From contig JAHJYW010000047.1 of NCBI GenBank assembly GCA_018827375.1, forward strand, positions 1-62,031: a DNA stretch of 62,031 nucleotides, given 5' to 3'. The first letter of the stretch is position 1. Each line of letters begins with the position of its first letter. Under the pieces are notes generated by a model. The model worked only from the letters and a program-made list of their open reading frames with translations. It was not told where the DNA came from and ran no database searches. The translations under genes were made by a program, and so were the position numbers. The DNA is from Alphaproteobacteria bacterium (GTDB lineage: Bacteria; Pseudomonadota; Alphaproteobacteria; Caulobacterales; Hyphomonadaceae). This document shows, piece after piece, positions 9,079 to 18,110 of the stretch.

Positions 9079-10383
9079 ATGCGCGTTGCGATGATCGGTA
9101 CAGGCTATGTGGGCCTGGTTTCGGGTGCTTGTTTTGCAGATTTCGGTCACATCGTGACCTGCGTCGACAAGGATGCCTCGAAGATTGAGCGCCTGAAGAA
9201 TGGCATTATGCCTATCTATGAGCCAGGGCTCGACGCGCTCGTCGCCAGCAATGTTGCGGAAGAGCGCCTGTTCTTCACGACGGAAGCGGCTGAAGCGATT
9301 AAGGATGCAGACGCCGTGTTCATCGCCGTGGGCACGCCCTCACGGCGCGGTGACGGCCATGCAGATCTTTCCTACGTCTATGCGGCGGCCGAAGAGATTG
9401 CAGGATTGATGGACGGCTTCACAGTCGTCGTTACGAAATCCACCGTGCCGGTTGGTACGGGAGACGAGGTCGAGGAAATCATCCGCAAGGCCCGGCCGGA
9501 TGGCGAGTTCGCCGTCGTGTCCAATCCAGAATTCCTGCGCGAAGGCGCAGCGATCAAGGACTTCAAGATTCCGGACCGCGTTGTCGTCGGTACCGAGGAT
9601 GAGCGCGCCCGCCAGCTGATGCGTGAACTCTATCGCCCGCTGTTTCTGAACGAGACGCCCATCCTGTTTACCGATCGGCGCACGTCGGAACTGATCAAGT
9701 ATGCTGCGAACGCATTCCTCGCTGTGAAGATCACCTTCATCAACGAAATGGCGGACCTGTGCGAGAAGGTCGGCGCCAATGTGCAGGAAGTGTCGCGCGG
9801 TATCGGCCTCGACAACCGGATCGGCCGGAAGTTCCTGAATGCGGGCCCCGGCTATGGCGGCAGCTGCTTCCCGAAAGACACGCTCGCGCTCAGCAAGACG
9901 GCCAATGATGTCGGCGCGCCTGTGCGTATCGTCGATACGGTCGTCGAAGTGAACAAGGCGCGCAAGAAAGCCATGGCTGACAAGGTCATCGCGGCCATGG
10001 GCGGGGACGTGAAGGGCAAGACGATTGGCGTTCTGGGCCTCGCATTCAAGCAGAACACCGACGACATGCGCGATGCACCAAGCCTCGACATATTGCCGGC
10101 GCTGATGGCGGCAGGCGCAAAGGTTCGCGCCTATGATCCCGAAGCGATGACCGAAGCGGCGCACCTGCTCGAGGGCGTCGATTTTGCCACCAGTCCCTAT
10201 GACGCCATCCAGGGCGCAGATGCCATGGTCATCATCACCGAGTGGGACCAGTTCCGTGCGCTCGATTTTGATCGTGTGAAAGCTGCGCTGAACACGAATA
10301 TCGTGGTAGACCTGCGCAATATCTATTCTCCCGAAGACATGGCGGCCCGCGGCTTTGCCTACACGTCGATCGGGCGCCCGTAA
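9079..10383 (+). CDS. ugd: UDP-glucose 6-dehydrogenase
   Basis: 434 residues. The N-terminal NAD-binding GTGYVGL (near 7-13) and the active-site cysteine motif GPGYGGSCFPKDTLAL (near 255-270) are both intact, and length is typical. It oxidises UDP-glucose to UDP-glucuronate in two NAD-dependent steps, giving a precursor for acidic polysaccharides or lipid A modification. The phosphohexomutase gene upstream and the deacetylase/acyltransferase genes further on fit a role in exopolysaccharide supply. Confidence 0.96.
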   Translation: MRVAMIGTGYVGLVSGACFADFGHIVTCVDKDASKIERLKNGIMPIYEPGLDALVASNVAEERLFFTTEAAEAIKDADAVFIAVGTPSRRGDGHADLSYVYAAAEEIAGLMDGFTVVVTKSTVPVGTGDEVEEIIRKARPDGEFAVVSNPEFLREGAAIKDFKIPDRVVVGTEDERARQLMRELYRPLFLNETPILFTDRRTSELIKYAANAFLAVKITFINEMADLCEKVGANVQEVSRGIGLDNRIGRKFLNAGPGYGGSCFPKDTLALSKTANDVGAPVRIVDTVVEVNKARKKAMADKVIAAMGGDVKGKTIGVLGLAFKQNTDDMRDAPSLDILPALMAAGAKVRAYDPEAMTEAAHLLEGVDFATSPYDAIQGADAMVIITEWDQFRALDFDRVKAALNTNIVVDLRNIYSPEDMAARGFAYTSIGRP

Positions 10384-10416
10384 TTCCCACTTTCCTTTCC
10401 ATACCGGATTCCAGAC

Positions 10417-11067
10417 ATGAAATTCTTCGTCGATACCGCTGATACCAAGGACATTGCCGAGCTGGCCGCGACCGGCCTTATCGATGGCGTCACGACCAAT
10501 CCGTCGCTTATTGCGAAGGCCGGACGCCCCTTCGCTGAAGTGATCCAGGAAATATGCGGACTGACCACCGGTCCTGTCAGCGCCGAAGTGGTCGCGACCG
10601 ATGCCGAGGGCATGATCCGGGAAGGCCGCAAGCTGGCCAAGATCGCCGAGAACGTGGCCGTCAAACTGCCGCTGACATGGGATGGCCTGAAAGCCTGCCG
10701 CACGCTGTCCGACGAAGGCACGGCCGTTAACGTCACGCTTTGCTTCTCGGCCAATCAGGCCCTTCTCGCTGCCAAGGCCGGCGCAGCGTTCATCTCGCCC
10801 TTTATCGGCCGCCTCGATGATATCAATCTCGACGGCATGGAACTGATCAGCGACATCCGCCAGATCTATGACAATTACCTGTTCGACACGGAAATCCTGG
10901 CCGCCTCTATCCGCACCCCAAACCATGTGAAGCTCTCTGCGCTTGCCGGTGCAGACGTGGCGACCATGCCGCCAAGCGTGATCAAGAGCCTGGTCAACCA
11001 TCCCCTGACCGACGCGGGCCTGGAGACCTTCCTCGCCGACGCGAAGAAGGCCGACATCAAGGTCTGA
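10417..11067 (+). CDS. fsa: Small transaldolase / fructose-6-phosphate aldolase family
   Basis: 216 residues, the short form of the transaldolase family. [10 protein letters not shown] and [10 protein letters not shown] at the N-terminus are family hallmarks, and the Schiff-base lysine lies in [10 protein letters not shown] (near 86). [11 protein letters not shown] is the other conserved motif. It either transfers dihydroxyacetone units in the pentose phosphate pathway or acts as a fructose-6-phosphate aldolase; these short proteins are hard to separate by sequence. It lies between ugd and thiD with short gaps. Confidence 0.92.
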   Translation: MKFFVDTADTKDIAELAATGLIDGVTTNPSLIAKAGRPFAEVIQEICGLTTGPVSAEVVATDAEGMIREGRKLAKIAENVAVKLPLTWDGLKACRTLSDEGTAVNVTLCFSANQALLAAKAGAAFISPFIGRLDDINLDGMELISDIRQIYDNYLFDTEILAASIRTPNHVKLSALAGADVATMPPSVIKSLVNHPLTDAGLETFLADAKKADIKV

Positions 11068-11073
11068 TGCATC

Positions 11074-11889
11074 ATGACTGAGGCCGTTGATCCCAAAGGC
11101 CGTGTGCTCATCATCGCCGGCTCGGACTCGGGCGGCGGCGCCGGTATCCAGGCCGATATCAAGACTGTTACCATGCTCGGCGGCTATGCCATGACGGCCG
11201 TTACGGCCATCACGGTGCAGGACACCAAGGGCGTTCATGGCGTCTGGCCGGTGCCTATTGATGCCGTCATCGGGCAAATGCGGGTCACGCTGGCTGATAT
11301 CGGCGCCGATGTGATCAAGACCGGCATGCTGGGCTCGGCCGCGCTGGTCGAGGCGATTGCCGAATGCCTGGACGAACATGCGCTGATGATCCCGCGCGTC
11401 ATCGATCCGGTCATGGTCGCGACATCAGGTGACCGGCTTGTTGATGCAAAAGCGGTCGAAGCGATCCGTTCCGAGCTGGTGCCGCGCGCGCGTCTTGTGA
11501 CACCGAATGCGCCTGAAGCGGAAGTGCTTACCGGTAAGGCCGTGGAATCCCTAGACGGCCAGCGCCGGGCAGCAGATCGCCTCCTCGAACTCGGCGCCCA
11601 TGGCGCGCTGGTCAAGGGCGGCCATATTGGCGGCAGTGTCATCACGGATGTCTTGCAGACCACGACAGGCGAATGGCTGTTCGAAAGCCCGCGCATCAAT
11701 ACGCGCTCCACACACGGCACCGGCTGCACGCTTGCTTCTGCGATCGCCACCTATCTGGGCTTGGGCGTCAGCGTCCCGGACTCGGTGGAACAGGGGCGTG
11801 ACTATCTGATGGGGGCCCTGCGGACTGCGAAGGGACTCGGAACGGGCCACGGACCGGTCAACCATGGCTGGCTGCTTGACCGGGACTGA
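11074..11889 (+). CDS. thiD: Hydroxymethylpyrimidine/phosphomethylpyrimidine kinase
   Basis: 271 residues of the ribokinase-like ThiD family. IAGSDSGGGAGIQADIKT at the N-terminus binds the pyrimidine, and STHGTGCTLASAIA near 208-221 forms the anion hole with the catalytic aspartate/cysteine region. It phosphorylates HMP and HMP-phosphate for thiamine pyrophosphate synthesis or salvage. It starts six bases after the transaldolase gene. I see no TPP riboswitch upstream, which suggests expression as part of the upstream transcript. Confidence 0.95.
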   Translation: MTEAVDPKGRVLIIAGSDSGGGAGIQADIKTVTMLGGYAMTAVTAITVQDTKGVHGVWPVPIDAVIGQMRVTLADIGADVIKTGMLGSAALVEAIAECLDEHALMIPRVIDPVMVATSGDRLVDAKAVEAIRSELVPRARLVTPNAPEAEVLTGKAVESLDGQRRAADRLLELGAHGALVKGGHIGGSVITDVLQTTTGEWLFESPRINTRSTHGTGCTLASAIATYLGLGVSVPDSVEQGRDYLMGALRTAKGLGTGHGPVNHGWLLDRD

Positions 11890-11910
11890 CCCGTTAGGGC
11901 CGCTGAAGGC

Positions 11911-11943
11911 CCTGTCAGAAATCGTCGTTTCTGTACGGACAGG
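11911..11943 (+). other. Two-part hairpin between thiD and the PhzF gene
   Basis: CCTGTC pairs with GACAGG, and inside it AGAAA pairs with TTTCT around TCGTCG, with a five-base bulge on one side. No T-run follows. It may be an RNA processing or termination structure of the thiD transcript; function unproven. Confidence 0.35.
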
Positions 11944-11978
11944 CTCTGTGCTTAAAGCATCTCTCAGGAGATAAGCCG

Positions 11979-12806
11979 ATGACCCAGCCCTTGCCCTTTT
12001 ATCAGGTCGATGCCTTTGCCAACCGTGCGTTCGAAGGCAATCAGGCCTGCATCATGCCGCTCGACGCCTTCCTGCCCGATGATGTGATGCTGGCCATTGC
12101 CGCCGAGAACAATGTCGCTGAGACGGCCTATATTGTGCGCACCGGCGAAGAGAGCTGGAACCTGCGCTGGTTCACGCCTGCCGTTGAAGTGCCGCTTTGC
12201 GGCCATGCCACGCTGGCAGCTGCGCATGTGTTGTTCACGCACGAAGGCTATGCCGGCGAGACAATTGCCTTCGACACGATCAAGTCCGGACGGCTGACCG
12301 TGCGCAAGCTGGAAGACGGACGACTGGAAATGGATTTTCCATCCGGTCCAGTGAAAGAAATCCCCGTGAGCGACGATGTCGCCGAGGCGCTCGGTGCGCG
12401 GCCCGTGCAGGCGTGGGGCGGGATGTTCTACGCGGCCATGTTCGAGACGCCCGATCAGGTGCATGCGCTTAAGCCGAACCTGAAGGCGCTGGCATCGCTG
12501 GGTGTACCGGGTGAAGGATGGGACAGGGGCAATTTTGGCTGTTTCGCGCCCGGCGGGGAGGGCGTCGATGTGACCAGTCGTTTCTTTGCGCCCGGCAGCG
12601 GCATTGACGAGGACCCGGCCACCGGGAGCTGGCACACGATGCTGGCGCGGGTTATGTCGGAACGGTTCGGCAAGGAGGCCCTTTCCTGCTTCCAGGCCTA
12701 TCCGGGTCGCGGCGGTCGGATCGAGACACACTTGCAGTGTGAACGGGTGAAACTCTCTGGCCGCAGTGTGACGACCGTGGAAGGCCGGTTCTTCCTCCCG
12801 ACGTAA
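11979..12806 (+). CDS. PhzF family isomerase-like protein
   Basis: 275 residues with the PhzF/diaminopimelate-epimerase-like fold. QVDAFANRAFEGNQACI begins the protein, and NNVAETAYIV contains the conserved catalytic glutamate of PhzF. CGHATLAAAHVLF and DEDPATGSWH are the family signatures. PhzF itself isomerises an anthranilate derivative in phenazine synthesis, but most single PhzF genes like this one have no phenazine cluster around them, and none is seen here. The substrate is unknown. A clear GGAG ribosome site precedes the ATG. Confidence 0.88.
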   Translation: MTQPLPFYQVDAFANRAFEGNQACIMPLDAFLPDDVMLAIAAENNVAETAYIVRTGEESWNLRWFTPAVEVPLCGHATLAAAHVLFTHEGYAGETIAFDTIKSGRLTVRKLEDGRLEMDFPSGPVKEIPVSDDVAEALGARPVQAWGGMFYAAMFETPDQVHALKPNLKALASLGVPGEGWDRGNFGCFAPGGEGVDVTSRFFAPGSGIDEDPATGSWHTMLARVMSERFGKEALSCFQAYPGRGGRIETHLQCERVKLSGRSVTTVEGRFFLPT

Positions 12807-12897
12807 AATCGCGTCTGGCGTGCGGCCATTTGCGGGCGGCCTGAAAGGTGCATATTGTCTCCACAGGCACCTCCGGCAGCCCTGTGGATTATTCAAC

Positions 12898-13674
12898 ATG
12901 AGATTTCGATCAGGATTGCGCAGGATTCGGCAGCCAGCCCTTTGGGTCGCCTGCAGCATGCTTGTCGCCGCCTGCTCTGTGGCTCCAGCGTCTGACCCGA
13001 AGCCGGTATCCTGCGATGCGACCATGATGGGAGTTGCACGCACAATAGAAGTGACGCCCAGAACAGGGCCGATTCATGCGCTTCTGAGGGACCACGAAGT
13101 GGTCCTGACATTCGATGATGGACCCGAGCCGAAGCGGACACGCGCCGTGCTCGACGCGCTCGACAAGGAGTGCGCCAAGGCCACCTTCTTCCTGCTGGGG
13201 AACCAAGCGAACCGCTATCCCGCGATGGCGCGTGAAATCAGCGCGAGGGGCCATTCCATTGGCAGCCACACCTGGTCTCACGCGAATCTGGTGAACCTGA
13301 ACGACACCGCAGCCAAGGATCAGGTGCAGCGCGGTCAGGACGCCGTCAATGCCGCGTTATCCAGCGTCGACAAGCGGTCCGTGATGTTCCGATTTCCCTA
13401 CGTTGCCACCACGCCGGATCTGTCCCGGATCGTGCGCGACATGGACCTTCTGGAAGTGGGGGTGACAGCTGATGGCGCTGACTGGACGCGTATTTCACCT
13501 GAAGAGGCCGTGGACCTGATATTTCAAAAGCTCGCGCTCAGCGGCGACAAGGGCGTGGTGCTTTTACACGATCCCTTTGACCGTTCGGATGCGCGCACGG
13601 CCCTGCTTCTGTCGCGCCTTAAGCAGGAAGGCTACAGAATCGTGGCTCTGGAAAACACGAATCCCGGCCGGTAA
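12898..13674 (+). CDS. Polysaccharide deacetylase family lipoprotein
   Basis: 258 residues from the ATG at 12898. The first 26 residues form a lipoprotein signal ending in a lipobox (LVAAC), so the protein is probably membrane-anchored in the periplasm. The NodB domain shows VLTFDDGPEP (catalytic and metal aspartates) and HSIGSHTWSH (metal histidines); LLHDPFDRSDAR is the later histidine motif. It would remove N- or O-acetyl groups from a polymer. Next come an SGNH-like protein and an MBOAT acyltransferase, suggesting control of glycan acetylation. An in-frame upstream extension to 12820 would mask the signal peptide and is rejected. Confidence 0.88.
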   Translation: MRFRSGLRRIRQPALWVACSMLVAACSVAPASDPKPVSCDATMMGVARTIEVTPRTGPIHALLRDHEVVLTFDDGPEPKRTRAVLDALDKECAKATFFLLGNQANRYPAMAREISARGHSIGSHTWSHANLVNLNDTAAKDQVQRGQDAVNAALSSVDKRSVMFRFPYVATTPDLSRIVRDMDLLEVGVTADGADWTRISPEEAVDLIFQKLALSGDKGVVLLHDPFDRSDARTALLLSRLKQEGYRIVALENTNPGR

Positions 13675-13770
13675 CCTTTCGCTCTTGATGGCATGATATG
13701 TGCAGTCGCGATGGGTAAACTGACGCGCCTTCTGCGCCAGTTACGTGCGCGTGGTTAGGGAGTCGCTGTC

Positions 13771-14859
13771 TTGTCAGAACGTGGAATGAAGTCCCGTTTG
13801 CGTATCACGCTGGTACCATGTGTCCTCGGCCTGATGACATTTGCGCTCGCGGCGAGCGGCTTTTCGCTGATGCTGCGTAGCGCGGCGCCCGTGCCGGACA
13901 TGAACGTTTTGAGCCCTAAACTCGCCGCCTATCGCGCGCAGGCCGCCGATTATGACACCGTCTTCATCGGCACATCGCGTACCTTTTACCATATCGTGCC
14001 TGACGAAGTGGAGGCCGCGATGGAAGCTGAAGGCTGCCAGCGGCCCAATGTGTTCAATTTCGGCGTTTTCGGCCTGACCGGTGCTGAGCAGGACTGGCTG
14101 CTTGATCAGGTCCTGGCCGCAGGGCAGGGCGCTCTGCGCACGGTTGTTATGGAAGACCCGCTGCCTGAAGCGCGATCGCTGGACGACGCCACGAACGAAC
14201 GTGCACGCTTTTTTCACGCGCCCTCAGACTATTCCGCTACGCTAAGCAGCATCAGTTCATTTCCCGAATCTGCACCGAAGAAGGTTTTCCGCCTAGGCGT
14301 GTTCGGCGCCGGCGCCGCCTACGATCTCTCCGGTGTAGGCAGGGCCGCCGAGCTGTTCTTCCCGGCGCCCGTCAAGCCGGCGCCATATACGATGGACATG
14401 ACATCAGACGGCTTCGAAATTCTTGGATCGATTTCGTCGCCAGACATTGAAGCGCGCCGCAAGGACTTCGTGGATCACCCGGAAAAATATGATGAAGCGC
14501 TGGCGCGATACGGGGCGGCGAGTAACGAAGCTGTCGAGGCGCGCGCTGTCTATCTCCAGGCGCGGCTTCGCAGCCTCAAGGCGCAAGGGCTGAATGCCGC
14601 GCTCTTCGTCTCGCCGGACCCTGAAGAGCTGGACCGTACGCCCCGTGTCGGCGTGGAACTCGCCCGTATCGCGCCCGATCTTTCGGTGATGAATTTTAAC
14701 CGCCCAGATGTATATCCGGATCTCTTCGGTCGCAGCCTCTGGTTCGATCACAGTCACTATGGCGAGGAGGGTGCACGCAAGCTGAGCCGACTTGCCGGTG
14801 CAGAGCTCTGCCGGGATCTGAAGCAGTCGGACGCAGGAGGTCAGCATGCTGTTCGTTGA
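13771..14859 (+). CDS. SGNH/AlgJ-like protein, putative envelope glycan acetylation partner
   Basis: 362 residues with one N-terminal membrane helix (about 10-33) and a large periplasmic part. FIGTSRTFYHI near 66-76 looks like the serine block (GTSR) of AlgX/AlgJ-like SGNH proteins, and WFDHSHYGEEGARKLS near the C-terminus resembles the D-x-x-H block, where catalytic aspartate and histidine sit. AGGGAG lies eight bases before the TTG at 13771; an ATG at 13786 is the alternative. The 14-base overlap with the MBOAT gene downstream matches AlgI/AlgJ-type pairs that move acetyl groups across the inner membrane and onto a polysaccharide. The family assignment is inferred from motifs and context. 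Confidence 0.65.
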   Translation: MSERGMKSRLRITLVPCVLGLMTFALAASGFSLMLRSAAPVPDMNVLSPKLAAYRAQAADYDTVFIGTSRTFYHIVPDEVEAAMEAEGCQRPNVFNFGVFGLTGAEQDWLLDQVLAAGQGALRTVVMEDPLPEARSLDDATNERARFFHAPSDYSATLSSISSFPESAPKKVFRLGVFGAGAAYDLSGVGRAAELFFPAPVKPAPYTMDMTSDGFEILGSISSPDIEARRKDFVDHPEKYDEALARYGAASNEAVEARAVYLQARLRSLKAQGLNAALFVSPDPEELDRTPRVGVELARIAPDLSVMNFNRPDVYPDLFGRSLWFDHSHYGEEGARKLSRLAGAELCRDLKQSDAGGQHAVR

Positions 14860-16258
14860 GCCGCGTTTCTTCCTTTTCTTTGCCGTCGTTTTTGGTCTTG
14901 TCTGGACGCTGCGCAATAATCTCTGGCGCAAGCGCGTCCTGACGCTGGCCTCGTACGTCTTCTATGGCGCTTGGGACTGGCGTTTTCTTGGCCTGATCCT
15001 TCTGATCACCGTGATCAGCTATTTGGTCGGCGCGGCAGCCAGCCGCTATCCGGCGGGTGACAGAACCCGAAAGCTCGCACTGACGGGCGGCATCGTTGCG
15101 TCTCTCGCACTGCTTGGCGTGTTTAAATACTTCAACTTCTTTGCTGACAGCTTTGTCGATTTTGCCGGAATGATGGGCTTTAGTGCGGGATCGGTGACGC
15201 TGAACCTCGTTCTGCCTGTGGGCATCAGTTTCTATACGTTTCAGGCCATATCCTATATGGTGGATGTCCATCGCGGCGACATTGGCGCGCGGCGCTCTTT
15301 CCTTGATGTGGCCTTCTATATCGCCTTCTTCCCGCAGCTGGTCGCCGGACCAATTGTTCGGGCATCCGAATTCATTCCGCAGATGGATACCGCCCGTAAA
15401 TGGGCCGATGTCAGCGTCCGCGCCTGCCTGACGCTGTTCCTGATCGGGTTCATCAAGAAGGCCTGTATCTCGGACAATATTGCGCAATATGTCGACGTCA
15501 TTTTTGCCGACCCGTCCTCCTTTGCCGCATCGCAGGTGGTCGCCGGTGTTCTGCTCTATGGCATCCAGATCTATTGTGACTTTTCGGGCTATTCCGACAT
15601 GGCCATCGCCTGCGCAGGCCTGCTCGGCTACAAGTTCCCGGCCAACTTTGACTCGCCTTACCTGTCGGCCAATATCCAGGATTTCTGGCGCCGTTGGCAC
15701 ATCAGCCTGTCGTCCTGGCTGCGCGACTATCTGTACATTCCGCTGGGGGGCAATCGGCGCGGCAATGGACGCCGCGATGTTAACCTGATGACCACGATGG
15801 TGCTGGGTGGCCTCTGGCACGGTGCTTCGTTCAATTTCGTGATCTGGGGATTCCTGCACGGGATCGCACTGATCATTCAGCGCTTCTGGCACCAGCTTGT
15901 GGCGCGACGCGTGCCGGCCATGGGGCTGCTAGGCGGTTTCGTCGGCGGCGCCTTGACATTTTATTGGGTGAATCTCGCGTGGATATTCTTCCGGGCGGCC
16001 GATCTCGGTGAAGCCTTGAGCATTTCGCAGACGTATTTGACATGGTCGTCAGCCGGGCAAAACATGCTGCCAATCGCTGTCTGGCCGCTCCTAGCGTGCC
16101 TTGGCCTTTTCCATTGGCTGTCACACCGGTTTGGCGCACAGGAGATGATCGAGCGTCTCGCGCCCAATCGCTTTGCGGTGACATATGGTGCGGTCGTGGC
16201 AATCGCAATCGCCTTCGTTCCGCTTGGCTATCGCCCGTTCATCTATTTTCAGTTCTGA
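14846..16258 (+). CDS. MBOAT family O-acyltransferase (AlgI/DltB-like)
   Basis: 470 residues with about ten membrane helices. SYVFYGAWDWRF, FPQLVAGPIVR and the catalytic-histidine motif GGLWHGASFNFVIWG are signatures of the AlgI-type MBOAT group, which passes acyl groups from a cytosolic donor through the membrane to a periplasmic partner. The gene overlaps the preceding SGNH-like gene by 14 bases, so the two are translationally coupled. It ends just 12 bases before the left repeat of the genomic island, so the island separates it from tRNA-Leu, which would otherwise be its neighbour. Confidence 0.9.
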   Translation: MLFVEPRFFLFFAVVFGLVWTLRNNLWRKRVLTLASYVFYGAWDWRFLGLILLITVISYLVGAAASRYPAGDRTRKLALTGGIVASLALLGVFKYFNFFADSFVDFAGMMGFSAGSVTLNLVLPVGISFYTFQAISYMVDVHRGDIGARRSFLDVAFYIAFFPQLVAGPIVRASEFIPQMDTARKWADVSVRACLTLFLIGFIKKACISDNIAQYVDVIFADPSSFAASQVVAGVLLYGIQIYCDFSGYSDMAIACAGLLGYKFPANFDSPYLSANIQDFWRRWHISLSSWLRDYLYIPLGGNRRGNGRRDVNLMTTMVLGGLWHGASFNFVIWGFLHGIALIIQRFWHQLVARRVPAMGLLGGFVGGALTFYWVNLAWIFFRAADLGEALSISQTYLTWSSAGQNMLPIAVWPLLACLGLFHWLSHRFGAQEMIERLAPNRFAVTYGAVVAIAIAFVPLGYRPFIYFQF

Positions 16259-16270
16259 ACGGGGCGTGTG

Positions 16271-16291
16271 CCCCCTTGGCACCTCTGGCCG
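16271..16291 (+). repeat. Left attachment-site repeat
   Basis: Matches 20045-20065 at 20 of 21 positions; the single difference is at 16280 (C, against T at 20054), which corresponds to the discriminator base of the tRNA. Core shared sequence: ACCTCTGGCCG preceded by CCCCCTTGG. Confidence 0.75.
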
Positions 16292-16531
16292 CCTTCGACG
16301 ACCAGTAGACTTGCAGCAAGCGATCGAACGTTCAGCTTCGCACTTGGTGCCACAGATGGCATTGTCCGCGCCGCCCGTCTCCTGGTGCCTCACCAAAACC
16401 GGACGCTCGCGCCTACCGCGCCGATCAGCTGGAACTCGCCAAAAGCGGACAACAGCGCCGGATAGGGGGCCGACAACTTTTCAGCGTCATGCTCTTTACG
16501 AGATCCTGACGCCAACCTCATACATCATCAG
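16292..16531. other. Island left end without a recognised gene
   Basis: No open frame here looks like a gene and I see no repeats or clear terminator. Base composition is lower in GC than the MBOAT gene beside it. The promoter for the phosphatase-like gene at 16532 should lie here. Confidence 0.4.
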
Positions 16532-17257
16532 ATGTCCGACGCATCACACCAACAAGAACTTGAGCGCATTATAGGCCGTGCGGCTGAAACAGGTATGCGT
16601 TGGTCCAGGCAGCGTTCGCTACTCCTATTGGATGAAAAGTCTGCCGGTCAGTTCGCATCGAATGCAGACATCGAGATCGAAGAACAGATACGCTGGGATC
16701 TCGCCGACGCCTTTCCTGGTGATTCAATCGTGGGAGAGGAAACAGGCGGCAGTCTTGGCGACGAGGTAACCGGCTGGGCTATCGATCCCATCGACGGAAC
16801 GTCCAACTTTATTCTCGGCCTGCCCATTTGGGGCGTATCGATTGGATACCTTGAACACGGCAGGTCGACACTTGGAGCAATAGTGCTGCCTGAGCTGAAG
16901 CTCATGATTTCAGCCTTGCGCGGTCATGGAATGCGAGTGAATGGGAGCGCACACATTCAGTCCCAACGAATCCCGAATGTCAAAGTCATTGCCCTTGGAG
17001 AGAATGACTATGAAAGTGGCCCGGAAACAGATGCAAGAGCGCAAGTCTTGCGCAATAGCGGCTTTGCTGTTGTCCGGTATCGCTGCGCAGTGTTCTCTCT
17101 AGGCGTCGCCGCTCTCGGCAGATTGAGCGGCTATATCGAAAACGGTTGCGGTCTTTGGGACATAGCCGCCGCAGACGTGATCTGTAACGAGGCTGGGATG
17201 CGCGTCGAGACATATAAGATCACTGAAGGACGATACCATATCAATTCCCAGTGGTAA
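16532..17257 (+). CDS. Inositol monophosphatase family protein (island-borne)
   Basis: 241 residues with all three family motifs: IVGEETGG (metal glutamates, near 65-72), WAIDPIDGTSNF (near 84-95, metal aspartates) and LWDIAAADVICNEAG (near 209-223). These predict a Mg-dependent sugar- or nucleotide-phosphate phosphatase such as inositol-1-phosphatase, CysQ or histidinol-phosphatase; the substrate is not determined. The protein is slightly shorter than the usual 260-270 residues. It is the first gene in the island, and its codon use is more AT-tolerant than the chromosomal genes, in line with transfer. Confidence 0.85.
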   Translation: MSDASHQQELERIIGRAAETGMRWSRQRSLLLLDEKSAGQFASNADIEIEEQIRWDLADAFPGDSIVGEETGGSLGDEVTGWAIDPIDGTSNFILGLPIWGVSIGYLEHGRSTLGAIVLPELKLMISALRGHGMRVNGSAHIQSQRIPNVKVIALGENDYESGPETDARAQVLRNSGFAVVRYRCAVFSLGVAALGRLSGYIENGCGLWDIAAADVICNEAGMRVETYKITEGRYHINSQW

Positions 17258-17357
17258 CAAGATGTCTCGGTCCGGTCCCAGCGTCTGAATTGGGCCAAAC
17301 GCACCAGTCCACTGCGCCGGATCAGAAGGGCTGAACCACTCCGATGCTGCCGTCGAG

Positions 17358-17705
17358 CTACTCACCGAGCAATCGCGTTAGCATTCTGCGGATATGATCC
17401 TGGCCGCCAAAAAAGACGGCGAGCACACGAATCCGTTTCACATCTTCGTCTATGTCGAACCACGCAATGGCCTGCCCAATTGTCAAATGGCGCAGCCCGG
17501 GCAGCATGTCGTCTTGCAGCGTTCCGCGATAGGGCAATTGTCCCAATTGAGCGATGTCCTCTCGGATCGCCTGCACGCGCGCTTCTGCGCGCTGGATAGC
17601 TGTCTCGGTGTCATCGCCAAAGCCAACATAGCTGTCGACAAGAAACTCGAAAATCAGTGTGAAATCGCGTCGGGCATCGGCCGCGAAGACGACCTCATAT
17701 ACCAT
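17358..17705 (-). CDS. parE: ParE/RelE family toxin
   Basis: 115 residues of the ParE/RelE toxin superfamily. YEVVFAADARRDF starts the fold and the C-terminal AVFFGGQDHIRRMLTRLL is a strongly conserved ParE ending. ParE toxins poison DNA gyrase, while RelE relatives cut mRNA; the ending favours ParE. The gene overlaps the end of the antitoxin gene by 11 bases, the standard order antitoxin-toxin. In an integrative element such a pair could favour retention of the island. Confidence 0.85.
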   Translation of the reverse strand: MVYEVVFAADARRDFTLIFEFLVDSYVGFGDDTETAIQRAEARVQAIREDIAQLGQLPYRGTLQDDMLPGLRHLTIGQAIAWFDIDEDVKRIRVLAVFFGGQDHIRRMLTRLLGE

Positions 17706-17964
17706 GTTTGGCGCGCTTGCGGGTCGCTGCGCCAGAAATGGCGTCCATCATGTCGTCGTTGGATACGAACTTTCCTCTTCGCCGTTCGATTAGAAGGGTT
17801 CGCAACGCCTCAAGCTCCAACGCGTCATTTTCGAAACGCTGGCGCAACAGTTCCAGTCCTTGCTGCAACGCAGCGCTAACAGAAGGAAATCGCCCCTTCT
17901 CGACGAGTTGGCGTGCAAAAGCATCCTGTTCGTCGGTGAGCGAGATCGAAGATTTGACAGTCAT
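17695..17964 (-). CDS. parD: ParD-type ribbon-helix-helix antitoxin
   Basis: 89 residues. SISLTDEQDAFARQLVEKGRFPSVSAAL has the layout of the ribbon-helix-helix DNA-binding domain of ParD/CopG antitoxins, followed by a flexible, charged toxin-binding tail. It precedes and overlaps the toxin gene. The pair is expected to repress its own promoter, which should lie in the 146 bases to the right (17965-18110). Confidence 0.85.
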   Translation of the reverse strand: MTVKSSISLTDEQDAFARQLVEKGRFPSVSAALQQGLELLRQRFENDALELEALRTLLIERRRGKFVSNDDMMDAISGAATRKRAKHGI

Positions 17965-18110
17965 GAGATCTCTCCTTGCGACCGGAAAGTACTACTGGGT
18001 AGCACCCAATTCAAGTCCCCATGCTCGCCTTCGATCGACCGCGCCATGCCAGTTGCAGGCCTCCAGCTCTGCCGTCTGCGCTGTGCAGCGGCTTGGACAG
18101 GAGGAACATC

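Noticed and set aside
9340..11379. Open frame of 679 codons on the minus strand opposite ugd, fsa and thiD
   Set aside because: It runs antisense to three well-supported genes, has no family motifs, and arises because GC-rich genes leave few stops in the reverse frame.
11890..11978. TPP riboswitch near thiD
   Set aside because: The hairpin lies after thiD and the thi-box sequence is not present.
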